A DNA stretch of 64,000 nt from Lachnospiraceae bacterium (GTDB lineage: Bacteria; Bacillota; Clostridia; Lachnospirales; Lachnospiraceae). The stretch covers positions 1-64,000 of the forward strand of contig JAGAMG010000043.1 in assembly GCA_017624835.1 (NCBI GenBank), given 5' to 3'. The translations under genes and the position numbers were made by a program. Shown here one piece after another: positions 8,042-15,351 of this stretch (the stretch's first letter is position 1; each line of letters starts with the position of its first letter). The notes below the pieces were generated by a model. It was given only the letters and a program-made list of their open reading frames with translations. It made no database searches and was not told the origin of the DNA.

Positions 8042-10429
8042 TTAAAATCCTGTCTTTATCAGTAATTTGCCTTTTTCACCCATATGCAGCTTATACAGCT
8101 CGCCCTCCTTGAAGATATGGCAATCCTCCATAAGGAATTGATATTCACCCAACTCAGAAGGTAACTGTATATACATATCATGCTCGCGTAATGATGTTAA
8201 CGTAGCTGCAAAGTTCTTCTGCTCCATATCCCATACCATATCAATACAGCCATCAACATATCGGAAATCCTTGATACTTCCCTTTTGCAGTTCTTCCGAA
8301 AGTGCCGGTAAAAGCTTTACCAAATCCTCGGACACATACATTACCATTTCCTGTAATGCATTCACATATCCCATAATGGCATCCAATTGGATGGGGGGAT
8401 CTATACAAAGTGAAATATTCATTTTTCTCCAGTCGTTATGTAGTGTAAAAAAGTTATTGGTTAACGCAGACTTGGCAATATTGTTCAGGCACTGCATTGC
8501 GGACTCTCCATCTTCAAACCGGGCGTATATTGCAGACATATGCGCCAGAGACCAACAGGTCTGGGCATCAATTTCCCGCAAATCCACTGCTTTTCGGAAT
8601 GCCGGAAGCAGCTTCTCCTTATGTAATTTGTTCACCTCACTGCCGGGGAACACCGGATAAATGTGCGAAAGATGTCTGTGCGCATAACGCTCCTCAAAGC
8701 GGTCATCCTGCCATTCCTTAATTGCACCCGCTTCATTTATCTTGTATTCCGGAATGGATGCAATAATTTTCTTCCACAACTCCACTCTATCCTGATAAAG
8801 CTTCTGGTCTATGGCAATTTCACATAAGTTTCCAAAAAACTCCTTAACAATTGCCAAATCTATAGTAGAATTCACTGTTGTAGGCATAGGATGCGCCATC
8901 TGAATATGCTCCGGTGGCATAAAATTCTGGGGTGTATTCTCAGGAGATACGCTTGGATAAAAATGAATTCGTCCATCCGGATAAAATTCAATAAAATCTT
9001 CATAAAATGCTGCAACCTCTTCCAAATAGGGAAGCAGTTTTTCTCTCAGATACTGCTCATCCCTGGTATACCAATAATAGTTGCAGTAATGCTGTGCCAG
9101 CCATCCTGCTGCGCTTACCCAATTGACAATTACCGGAACAATCTGGTTTGGTGCTGCCACTCCGGGTGTCGTACCTGCCGGCATGCATATGCCCCGCATT
9201 CCAAACTGCTTTTTCGCATTATTCTGAAATACAGGAATTCTATCGGAATAGTATTGATACAAGCCTTTTTGGAAAGGTAGCAAATTTCCCGCATAGGTAT
9301 GCCAATAAATCATTTGTGTGTTCTCATTTGCCATATTATGGCTCCACATCAAGTGGTAATCACCTGCCCACAATCCATACAAAGGAAATGGATTGGACTG
9401 CTCAGAGGTTCCACAGATAAACAGATATCGTCCGTATTTCCACAGCTTTTCAATCAACTCAAGGGGCTGCTTGCCGGAATAAGCAGCTGCCAAGAGGTTT
9501 TCATTACAGTGATATTCTCCCTGATATCCCAATGAAAACTGTGCACTGTGATACCATTTTCCATGCTCTTGTCTATGCTCCTCCAGCAAGGCTTCGTAAT
9601 CCCCATCTACCGTTGTCAATTCCTTTTTGAGCTTTGCTATAACCAGCTCTTTATTCTCCGGTTTTTCCTTAACAAACACCTTGATAAGCACCTGAATGTC
9701 ACTACTGTCTTTCACTCGAATGCCAATGGGAGTATTTTCCATTTCTCCCTTTCCCGGAAGAATCCTTACCACTGCACCATAGCCGGTTCCATCCTGATTC
9801 TCAGCGGTATACACAAGGAAAGGAGCTGCAATCTCTATCTTTTTCGTTTGGATTACATGCTGCGCGTATTTTTCCGCACTATCAGAGCCCTCGTTTTGAT
9901 GCATATCCACGGAAAAAAGGATATTTAAATCCGGTTGGGAGGAAGTAACTCGTTTTACTACCATATTGCTGGTTCTGGAAACAAACAGATAGGAGCTACG
10001 CTTAGAAGCATCATCCTCCCATTCACTTCCCACTTCTCCTGAATCCATGTGAATTCCTCGGATGTAATTTTCAAATCCCTTATTAGGCTGTATCTGCATC
10101 AGCAAATCCGCTATGGGAAGCTGACTTTCCAGCTCTGTTTTATAATTATTCTTTTTTAGCTCATTAACTACTTCCCAGCTTGCTTCCCGGAATTCTTCCC
10201 TGTCCATCATCTCACGCTGGCGGCGAAACGCCTGACTTACATCTGGAAGCGCATCTTCTTTGCCACCATGCCATAAATCATGATGCTGAATCATCGTGAT
10301 CTCTTCTTTTACGCCTCCGTACACGCAAGCTCCTATGATACCATTTCCTGCCGGTAGACCTTCCCTCCACAAATCATGCCACCAGGTAGAAGGATATCTC
10401 ATAAACAATGTATCTTTATCAATTCTCAT
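8042..10429 (-). CDS. GH95-type glycoside hydrolase, cytoplasmic
   Basis: 795 residues, close to the usual length of GH95 catalytic proteins, with no signal peptide. Family features: the N-terminal LPAGNGIIGACVYGG and DLWHGG segments; NENTQMIYW near residue 367 (the NxN pair); SPEN near 494; HRHLSHIYPVFPG near 583; and IQLDAIMG near 682 in place of the usual FQIDGNFG that carries the general-base Asp. Catalytic positions seem retained. GH95 includes alpha-L-fucosidases and alpha-L-galactosidases, both found in pectin side chains; which sugar is cut cannot be read here. A GGGAG ribosome binding site precedes the ATG. It is the first gene before the importer and probably trims imported oligomers. 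Confidence 0.78.
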   Translation of the reverse strand: MRIDKDTLFMRYPSTWWHDLWREGLPAGNGIIGACVYGGVKEEITMIQHHDLWHGGKEDALPDVSQAFRRQREMMDREEFREASWEVVNELKKNNYKTELESQLPIADLLMQIQPNKGFENYIRGIHMDSGEVGSEWEDDASKRSSYLFVSRTSNMVVKRVTSSQPDLNILFSVDMHQNEGSDSAEKYAQHVIQTKKIEIAAPFLVYTAENQDGTGYGAVVRILPGKGEMENTPIGIRVKDSSDIQVLIKVFVKEKPENKELVIAKLKKELTTVDGDYEALLEEHRQEHGKWYHSAQFSLGYQGEYHCNENLLAAAYSGKQPLELIEKLWKYGRYLFICGTSEQSNPFPLYGLWAGDYHLMWSHNMANENTQMIYWHTYAGNLLPFQKGLYQYYSDRIPVFQNNAKKQFGMRGICMPAGTTPGVAAPNQIVPVIVNWVSAAGWLAQHYCNYYWYTRDEQYLREKLLPYLEEVAAFYEDFIEFYPDGRIHFYPSVSPENTPQNFMPPEHIQMAHPMPTTVNSTIDLAIVKEFFGNLCEIAIDQKLYQDRVELWKKIIASIPEYKINEAGAIKEWQDDRFEERYAHRHLSHIYPVFPGSEVNKLHKEKLLPAFRKAVDLREIDAQTCWSLAHMSAIYARFEDGESAMQCLNNIAKSALTNNFFTLHNDWRKMNISLCIDPPIQLDAIMGYVNALQEMVMYVSEDLVKLLPALSEELQKGSIKDFRYVDGCIDMVWDMEQKNFAATLTSLREHDMYIQLPSELGEYQFLMEDCHIFKEGELYKLHMGEKGKLLIKTGF

Positions 10430-10457
10430 TGCCGTTCTCCCTTTCTTTTACTAAATT

Positions 10458-10523
10458 CATTATAAAATTCTTATTCAAAATAAGATATGTACAAAAGAAA
10501 CTTTATTTATGATAAAAAGAGAC
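10458..10523 (-). promoter_or_regulatory. Direct repeat copy A with TATAAT, probable GH95/importer promoter
   Basis: 66 bp, about 85 percent identical to 10657-10722. Read on the minus strand it contains the core TACATATCTTATTT and ends in TTTTATAATG, with TATAAT at 10459-10464, about 30 bases from the GH95 start. No good -35 box lies 17 bases upstream, which suggests an activator-dependent promoter whose binding site is the conserved upstream part. Confidence 0.6.
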
Positions 10524-10558
10524 CTGTCACTAATAGAATTAGAATAGCAAAGCAAAAA

Positions 10559-10592
10559 CCTGCCAGAACTTGTACCCAAGTCTGACAGGCTT
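10559..10592 (-). terminator. Terminator after the GH51 arabinofuranosidase
   Basis: Arms CCTGTCAGACTT and AAGTTCTGGCAGG enclose the loop GGGTAC; on the minus strand TTTTTGC follows. The plus strand also has a short T-run after the stem, so it may work both ways. Confidence 0.8.
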
Positions 10593-10656
10593 TTGCATAA
10601 CTTTTATTTTTAAAGGGGGAGATATTAGAAAGCTACCTTTCTTCTCCTACAAGCAT

Positions 10657-10722
10657 CATTATAAAACCCTTGCCCCAAATAAGATATGTATAAAAGAAAC
10701 TTTCTTTATGACGAAAAGAGAC
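10657..10722 (-). promoter_or_regulatory. Direct repeat copy B, second promoter-like element
   Basis: Matches copy A at about 56 of 66 positions, in the same orientation, including the terminal TTTTATAATG. It sits between the GH51 stop and the terminator, so a transcript from it would have to pass the terminator at 10559-10592 to reach the GH95 gene. It could be a regulated upstream promoter with a leader, or a duplicated binding site. Confidence 0.5.
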
Positions 10723-10734
10723 TCCCCCTTTTAT

Positions 10735-12228
10735 TTATATTTCCACTTCCAAATGAAGCACACTGCATGCAGGAATGGTAAAGGTTATCTTATTACCATC
10801 AACTTTTACACCATCAAAATTTTCCGTATGTACTGCATCCGGCTCTTCAAAGGTATTATGAGCCTTCATGCCACCGGTAAGGATGGTTCCCTTTACGGAT
10901 TTCACAGCTGTTTCTGTAAATACCGCTTCGATGTCAGAAGCCTCATCCAAGGAAAGGTTGGTCAGAGTCACATGGAGCTTGCCATCCACACCAAGGGATA
11001 CAGATTCGGTCAGGTTGGGCACCTTGAATTCATCCATACCAATTTCCTTTGTTTCAATGGTGGACTCTACCAATTCTGCATCCTGATGTGCCTTGTACAT
11101 ATTAAATACATGCCAAGTAGGAGTTTTAACCATCTTCTCACCCTCAGTCAGAATTACTGCCTGAAGCACATTTACCATCTGAGCAATATTTGCCATCTTT
11201 ACACGGTCACAATTCTTGTTAAAGAGGTTCAGGTTAATACCTGCCACCAAAGCATCACGCATGGTGTTCTGCTGATATAGAAATCCGGGATTGGTGCCTG
11301 GCTCCACATCATACCAGGTACCCCATTCATCAATAATCATACCTATTTTCTTTTCCGGGTCATACTGATCCATAATGGCACCATGACGCTTAATTAAGTT
11401 TTCCATAAATAAAGTTCTGTTCAGGGTAGCATACCAGCCCTTTTCATCAAAATCCGTAGAAGAACCTTTCTTTCCCCAATCTCCTGTGGGCAGAGTATAA
11501 TAATGCAGGGACAGACCATCCATGTAGCCATTACCATGGTCGAAGGTGGTCTCCAGCACCTTTTCTGTCCAATGATAATCTCCTGCATTGGCTCCGCAGG
11601 CAATCTTGGAAATAGGCGCATTAGGATTGTAATTACGCACATAGGTCTGGTATCTGCGGTACATATCCCCATAAAACTCAGGACGCATATTACCACCACA
11701 ACCCCAGTTTTCATTACCTACACCAAAGTAATCCACCTTCCAGGGCTCTTCATGACCATTTTCCTTACGCAAATCTGCCATGGGCGAAACACCTTCAAAG
11801 GTCATGTACTCCACCCATTCACTCATTTCCTGCACAGTGCCGCTACCCATATTGCCATTGATATAGGTTTTACAGCCAAGCTGTTTACACAGCTCCATAA
11901 ATTCATGGGTACCAAAGCTATTATCTTCAACCACACCACCCCAATGGGTATTAATCATTTTCTTACGATTTTCCTTGGGACCAATACCATCCTTCCAGTG
12001 ATATTCATCCGCAAAACAGCCGCCGGGCCAACGAAGCACGGGCACCTGAATTTCCTTTAATGCCTCCACCACATCGGTACGCATACCGTTTACATTGGGA
12101 ATCTCGGAATTCTCTCCTACATAGATTCCTTCATAAATACAGCGTCCCAGATGCTCTGAGAAATGTCCCTGCAATTCAGGATTCAAATGTCCTTTTTTTA
12201 CCTTGGGATTTACATACAGCTTTGCCAT
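10735..12228 (-). CDS. abfA: Alpha-N-arabinofuranosidase, GH51 (intracellular type)
   Basis: 497 residues, standard for the short cytoplasmic GH51 enzymes; no signal peptide. The TIM barrel carries [15 protein letters not shown] near the start, the acid/base in GVGNENWG (Glu173) and the nucleophile in IIDEWGTWY (Glu301); both glutamates are present. A C-terminal beta-sandwich follows (about 385-497). It releases terminal L-arabinose from arabino-oligosaccharides by a retaining mechanism. AGGAG lies just upstream of the ATG. It is preceded by a strong promoter overlapped by a motif shared with the neighbouring dehydrogenase promoter, so local control by the winged-helix regulator at 13.5 kb is likely. 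It contrasts with the decayed long GH51 gene at 40-42 kb. Confidence 0.95.
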   Translation of the reverse strand: MAKLYVNPKVKKGHLNPELQGHFSEHLGRCIYEGIYVGENSEIPNVNGMRTDVVEALKEIQVPVLRWPGGCFADEYHWKDGIGPKENRKKMINTHWGGVVEDNSFGTHEFMELCKQLGCKTYINGNMGSGTVQEMSEWVEYMTFEGVSPMADLRKENGHEEPWKVDYFGVGNENWGCGGNMRPEFYGDMYRRYQTYVRNYNPNAPISKIACGANAGDYHWTEKVLETTFDHGNGYMDGLSLHYYTLPTGDWGKKGSSTDFDEKGWYATLNRTLFMENLIKRHGAIMDQYDPEKKIGMIIDEWGTWYDVEPGTNPGFLYQQNTMRDALVAGINLNLFNKNCDRVKMANIAQMVNVLQAVILTEGEKMVKTPTWHVFNMYKAHQDAELVESTIETKEIGMDEFKVPNLTESVSLGVDGKLHVTLTNLSLDEASDIEAVFTETAVKSVKGTILTGGMKAHNTFEEPDAVHTENFDGVKVDGNKITFTIPACSVLHLEVEI

Positions 12229-12337
12229 GTTTTTTCTCCTTTTCTTGTGATTTTATTGTTAACAATATTACTTTAAAATTTATAAAACTTTTTATTTCAT
12301 TTTGCACTTAACTTTTAAACTTTACACTTATATTTAT

Positions 12338-12366
12338 AGTCTATGATATCTTCATGAAATTGTCAA
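12338..12366 (-). promoter_or_regulatory. SigmaA-type promoter of the GH51 gene
   Basis: On the minus strand TTGACA (12361-12366), a 17-bp spacer and TAGACT (12338-12343), about 110 bases before the ATG. The spacer contains the shared motif TGATATCTTCA read on the plus strand. Confidence 0.75.
12344..12354. promoter_or_regulatory. Putative operator copy 1 (TGATATCTTCA) in the GH51 promoter spacer
   Basis: 11-bp motif on the plus strand, identical to 13347-13357 and nearly identical to 12385-12396. Its location between -35 and -10 is that of a repressor site. The candidate binder is the winged-helix regulator at 13522. Confidence 0.5.
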
Positions 12367-12384
12367 TTAAAATCACAGCTTTAC

Positions 12385-12396
12385 TGATATCTTTCA
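12385..12396. promoter_or_regulatory. Putative operator copy 2 (TGATATCTTTCA)
   Basis: One-base-longer variant of the motif, centred 41 bp from copy 1 and just upstream of the GH51 -35 box. The spacing of about four helical turns would place both copies on the same DNA face. Confidence 0.4.
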
Positions 12397-12415
12397 CCCC
12401 AAACATTACGAACCC

Positions 12416-12450
12416 TAAAAAAGAGCTGCAGCATTTCGCCACAGCTCTCA
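12416..12450 (-). terminator. Terminator of the dehydrogenase gene
   Basis: The stem GAGCTGTGGC / GCTGCAGCTC closes a short GAAAT loop, followed on the minus strand by TTTTTTAGGG. It separates the dehydrogenase from the GH51 promoter. Confidence 0.85.
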
Positions 12451-12480
12451 AACAATATCTCATTCTGCTTCTTTTTCCGA

Positions 12481-13281
12481 TTATGGTCTCTGTCCCAGAC
12501 CACCCTCTAAGGTTAAAGTTTCACCTGTCATAAACTTGAAATCAGGGGATGCCAATTGTACGCATACTCTTCCGATTTCTGTTTCCACATTTCCGAAATG
12601 TCCTGCGGGAGGCATATGTACATTCTTTTCAAATGCCTCAGGATAAGCATTCTGGAACTGTTCCAGCTGTGCTGTCCATGCCAGAGGACAAATAATATTT
12701 ACATTGATGCCGTCCTTTGCCCATTCGGTAGCAGCCACACGGCTAAGTCCACGGATACCTTCCTTTGCCGCCGCATATGCACACTGTCCGAAATTACCGA
12801 AAAGTCCTGCACCGGAAGCAAAGTTAATAACACTTCCCTTGGTTTCCTTCAGATAAGGATAGCATGCCTTCATATAATAAAATGCTGCATAAAGACCGGA
12901 ATAAAGAGCCAGATTAAACTGCTCTGTGGTATGGTCAGCAAGGGTTACACCGGAAGCAGAAGCCTGGGCATTATTAATCAGCACATCAATTCTTCCAAAG
13001 GTGTCAATAGTCTGCTTAATTACATTATTTACAGTAGCTTCATTATCTGCACCGGCATTCACATCTGCCTGTACAATTAATACCTTAATGCCATAAAGTC
13101 TTTCCAATTCTTCCTTTGCTTCTTCCAGCTTCTTTACATTTCTTCCTGTGATTACTAAGTTGGCACCTTCTTTTGCATATGCTGTAGCAATACCATATCC
13201 AATGGAACCACATTCACCATTTTGAAGTACCGCGCGTCCTGCACCTGTAATAATTGCTGTTTTTCCTGTTAAAAATCCCAT
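12481..13281 (-). CDS. Short-chain dehydrogenase/reductase
   Basis: 266 residues, normal SDR length. The N-terminal nucleotide-binding loop is TGAGRAV...GSIGYGIA, an enlarged form of TGxxxGxG that recalls FabI-like enzymes. NNAQAS corresponds to the NNAG element and FASGAG...YAAAK holds the catalytic Ser-Tyr-Lys. It oxidises or reduces a small alcohol/carbonyl with NAD(P)H; the substrate cannot be read. AGGAG lies 8 bases before the ATG. It is divergent from the winged-helix regulator, and its promoter region shares a motif with the GH51 promoter, so a role in sugar or sugar-acid metabolism is a fair inference. Confidence 0.85.
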   Translation of the reverse strand: MGFLTGKTAIITGAGRAVLQNGECGSIGYGIATAYAKEGANLVITGRNVKKLEEAKEELERLYGIKVLIVQADVNAGADNEATVNNVIKQTIDTFGRIDVLINNAQASASGVTLADHTTEQFNLALYSGLYAAFYYMKACYPYLKETKGSVINFASGAGLFGNFGQCAYAAAKEGIRGLSRVAATEWAKDGINVNIICPLAWTAQLEQFQNAYPEAFEKNVHMPPAGHFGNVETEIGRVCVQLASPDFKFMTGETLTLEGGLGQRP

Positions 13282-13346
13282 AATCCATTCTCCTTTACTC
13301 CCGATTTTCTAAAAGCCTTGCTTTATATCCCTATTATATTGAAAAT

Positions 13347-13357
13347 TGATATCTTCA
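13347..13357. promoter_or_regulatory. Putative operator copy 3 (TGATATCTTCA)
   Basis: Identical 11-bp motif in the divergent region between the dehydrogenase and regulator genes. It lies within an imperfect inverted repeat TTGAA-N10-TTCAA, a layout compatible with a dimeric winged-helix protein. Confidence 0.5.
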
Positions 13358-13521
13358 AAATAACCAAAATAAAAATAAATTTGGATACCAGTATACAATG
13401 CTAATTTTATTTATTTCACTTTATACTTTAACAAATGCCATTCTTATAGTATACTTAAAAGCAGAGCAATCCATAAATCATAAAATAAATTCTTATCCTA
13501 AGGGAAAACGGAGATTGAACA

Positions 13522-14430
13522 ATGCTATATTTATCCTCTTTTAATGAAGCAGACAAGGTATTAAAAGCCTTAAGCGCGCCCATGCGTATTGAAATCATGA
13601 AGCTTATCTACGATACTCCGGGAATGAGCATGAATGATTTAGCCCAAACTTTGGGCTTAACCAACAGTGCCATTTCCATGCATGTAAGCAAGCTCTTGGA
13701 AGCAGAACTGGTACAAATTGAAACCACCTCCGGCAAAAGAGGAACTATGAAGCTGGTAAGCCCCAGCCATGAACGGCTTGTCATCGACATGGCTCCACAA
13801 AAGGAAGAGGCTCATTTTTATCAGGACGACATCAAAATCGGTTACTTTACCTCTTGCAATATTGCCCCCACCTGTGGACTTGCCACTCCCGAGGGTATAG
13901 TAGGTGCCCTGGATGACAGTAAAGCTTTTACTTTTCCTGAACATTTTAATGCTGAAATTCTTTGGTTTGCCAGTGGCTATGTAGAATATGGTCTGCCCAA
14001 TCATCTGCAACCCGGTCAGACCCTGAAGGAGCTTCAGATTTCCTTTGAAATTTCTTCCGAATACCCGGGATTTAACGAAGATTACCCATCGGATATCCAT
14101 TTTTTTATTAACAAGCTTCCCTTAGGTATCTGGGTCAGCCCCGGGGACTATGGTGCCAGAAAGGGGTATGTGGCTCCTGCCTGGTGGCCTGACACACTAA
14201 ACCAATATGGACTTTTAAAGACCCTGATTATCAATTCCCAAGGTACCTTTATGGATGGGGGACAGAAGCTGTCCAATGTGACAATACAGGACTTACAGAT
14301 AAATTATAACAGCACTATTACTTTCCGTATCGAAGTTCCCAAAGACACAGCTAATTGCGGTGGTTGTACCTTATTTGGAGAACATTTCGGAGACTACAAC
14401 CAGTCTATCCGTATGAAAACATTCTATTAA
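13522..14430 (+). CDS. ArsR-type winged-helix regulator with large C-terminal domain
   Basis: 302 residues. Residues about 5-90 are an ArsR-like winged helix (ALSAPMRIEIMKLI, then the recognition region LGLTNSAISMHVSKL). Residues 95-302 are a separate Trp/Gly-rich domain with five Cys that I cannot assign (FTSCNIAPTCGLATPEG near 110, NCGGCTLFGEHFGD near 285). Classical metal-sensing ArsR proteins are only about 100 residues, so this is a different branch; I infer the long domain senses a ligand, possibly sugar-derived. GGAG lies 8 bases before the ATG. The divergent dehydrogenase and nearby GH51 promoter are likely targets through the TGATATCTTCA sites. Confidence 0.8.
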   Translation: MLYLSSFNEADKVLKALSAPMRIEIMKLIYDTPGMSMNDLAQTLGLTNSAISMHVSKLLEAELVQIETTSGKRGTMKLVSPSHERLVIDMAPQKEEAHFYQDDIKIGYFTSCNIAPTCGLATPEGIVGALDDSKAFTFPEHFNAEILWFASGYVEYGLPNHLQPGQTLKELQISFEISSEYPGFNEDYPSDIHFFINKLPLGIWVSPGDYGARKGYVAPAWWPDTLNQYGLLKTLIINSQGTFMDGGQKLSNVTIQDLQINYNSTITFRIEVPKDTANCGGCTLFGEHFGDYNQSIRMKTFY

Positions 14431-14433
14431 AAA

Positions 14434-14498
14434 AAGACATCTATCACACAATCTTCACTTCCGAACTTCTTCTGTGAATATTTGTGTATAGATGTCTT
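14434..14498. terminator. Bidirectional terminator between regulator and DegV gene
   Basis: A long interrupted stem starts AAGACATCTAT and returns as ATAGATGTCTT, with A-rich and T-rich flanks on both sides. It serves the two convergent genes. Confidence 0.85.
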
Positions 14499-14502
14499 CT
14501 CT

Positions 14503-15351
14503 TTATTTTCTGGCAAATAATATTCCAAAGGTTCCCGGACCACAGTTACAGGTAATAGTTGCAGATGCTGTATTAATAATAATTTTTTTAAATTTAATTA
14601 TCTTTTGCACTTCTTCTTTTAAAAAATTCACATATTCATAGGAACAGCCTACACTAACCAAAAATGCCACATTGGTATCTATGGTTTCCGGATTTTTCAA
14701 CATCCTTTTAATGTAGGTCTTTGCATATCTTTTTTGATTACCTATGCATATACCGGATGCCCCCATCCTACTGTCCCTAACCTGCAAAATAGGATGCAAA
14801 GAAAAAGTTTCACACAGGGTAGCAATTCTCTTGCTTATCTGTCCGTTGATATATAGGTGTGCTGTGGAATCTACCACAAAGCTGGTACAAACCTTTTCCC
14901 GAAGCATTTCCACTTCCTTCAAAATCAATTCATAATCTGCTCCGGCTTTTGCCATTTCTGCAGCAGTCAACACCAACAAGCTCATTCCGCCGGACAGCTG
15001 TGCCGAATCTACCACATAAACATTTTCCAGATATCCTGCCGCCTTACTTGCCGCCTCAAAGGATTCACTCAGATATCTTGCAATACAGATATGAATAATT
15101 GGACCATCATGATTTCTTCTGATTTTCTCAAAATACCCACGATATTCTTCCATGGAAGCACTACTGCTGTGTGCTTTTTTTCCCTGTGCCAAGTATTCCA
15201 CCATATTTTCTGCATTTACTTCAATAATATCCTGAAATCGTCCTTCCTCTGTTTTCACATAGAAGTACATCACACTAAGTTCTAAATCCTCCCACATCTT
15301 TCTGGGAAGATCACAAACACAGTCTACAGAAATCAACACTCTATTCGCCAT
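14503..15351 (-). CDS. DegV family fatty-acid-binding protein
   Basis: 282 residues, standard DegV length. The family N-terminus is seen (ISVDCVCDLP, in place of the usual D-S-x-x-D-L), the middle has SSSASMEEY and VYVVDSAQLSGGMSLLV, and the end NTASATITCNCGPGTFGI matches the usual xxHxGPGxxG region with Cys instead of His. DegV proteins bind fatty acids; FakB members present them to the kinase FakA. No FakA gene is adjacent. Start: AAGGAGG is 6 bases before the ATG at 15351, better than the ATG at 15357. It overlaps the end of the hybrid kinase by 11 bp, so it is co-translated with a signalling operon. Confidence 0.88.
   Translation of the reverse strand: MANRVLISVDCVCDLPRKMWEDLELSVMYFYVKTEEGRFQDIIEVNAENMVEYLAQGKKAHSSSASMEEYRGYFEKIRRNHDGPIIHICIARYLSESFEAASKAAGYLENVYVVDSAQLSGGMSLLVLTAAEMAKAGADYELILKEVEMLREKVCTSFVVDSTAHLYINGQISKRIATLCETFSLHPILQVRDSRMGASGICIGNQKRYAKTYIKRMLKNPETIDTNVAFLVSVGCSYEYVNFLKEEVQKIIKFKKIIINTASATITCNCGPGTFGILFARK

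Larger units (their letters stand above)
10430..10734. other. 305-bp intergenic region: two 66-bp direct repeats around a terminator
   Basis: Between the GH51 and GH95 genes there is no credible ORF. It holds, in minus-strand order, repeat copy B, a terminator and repeat copy A, then the GH95 ribosome binding site. The three elements are listed separately. Confidence 0.8.
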
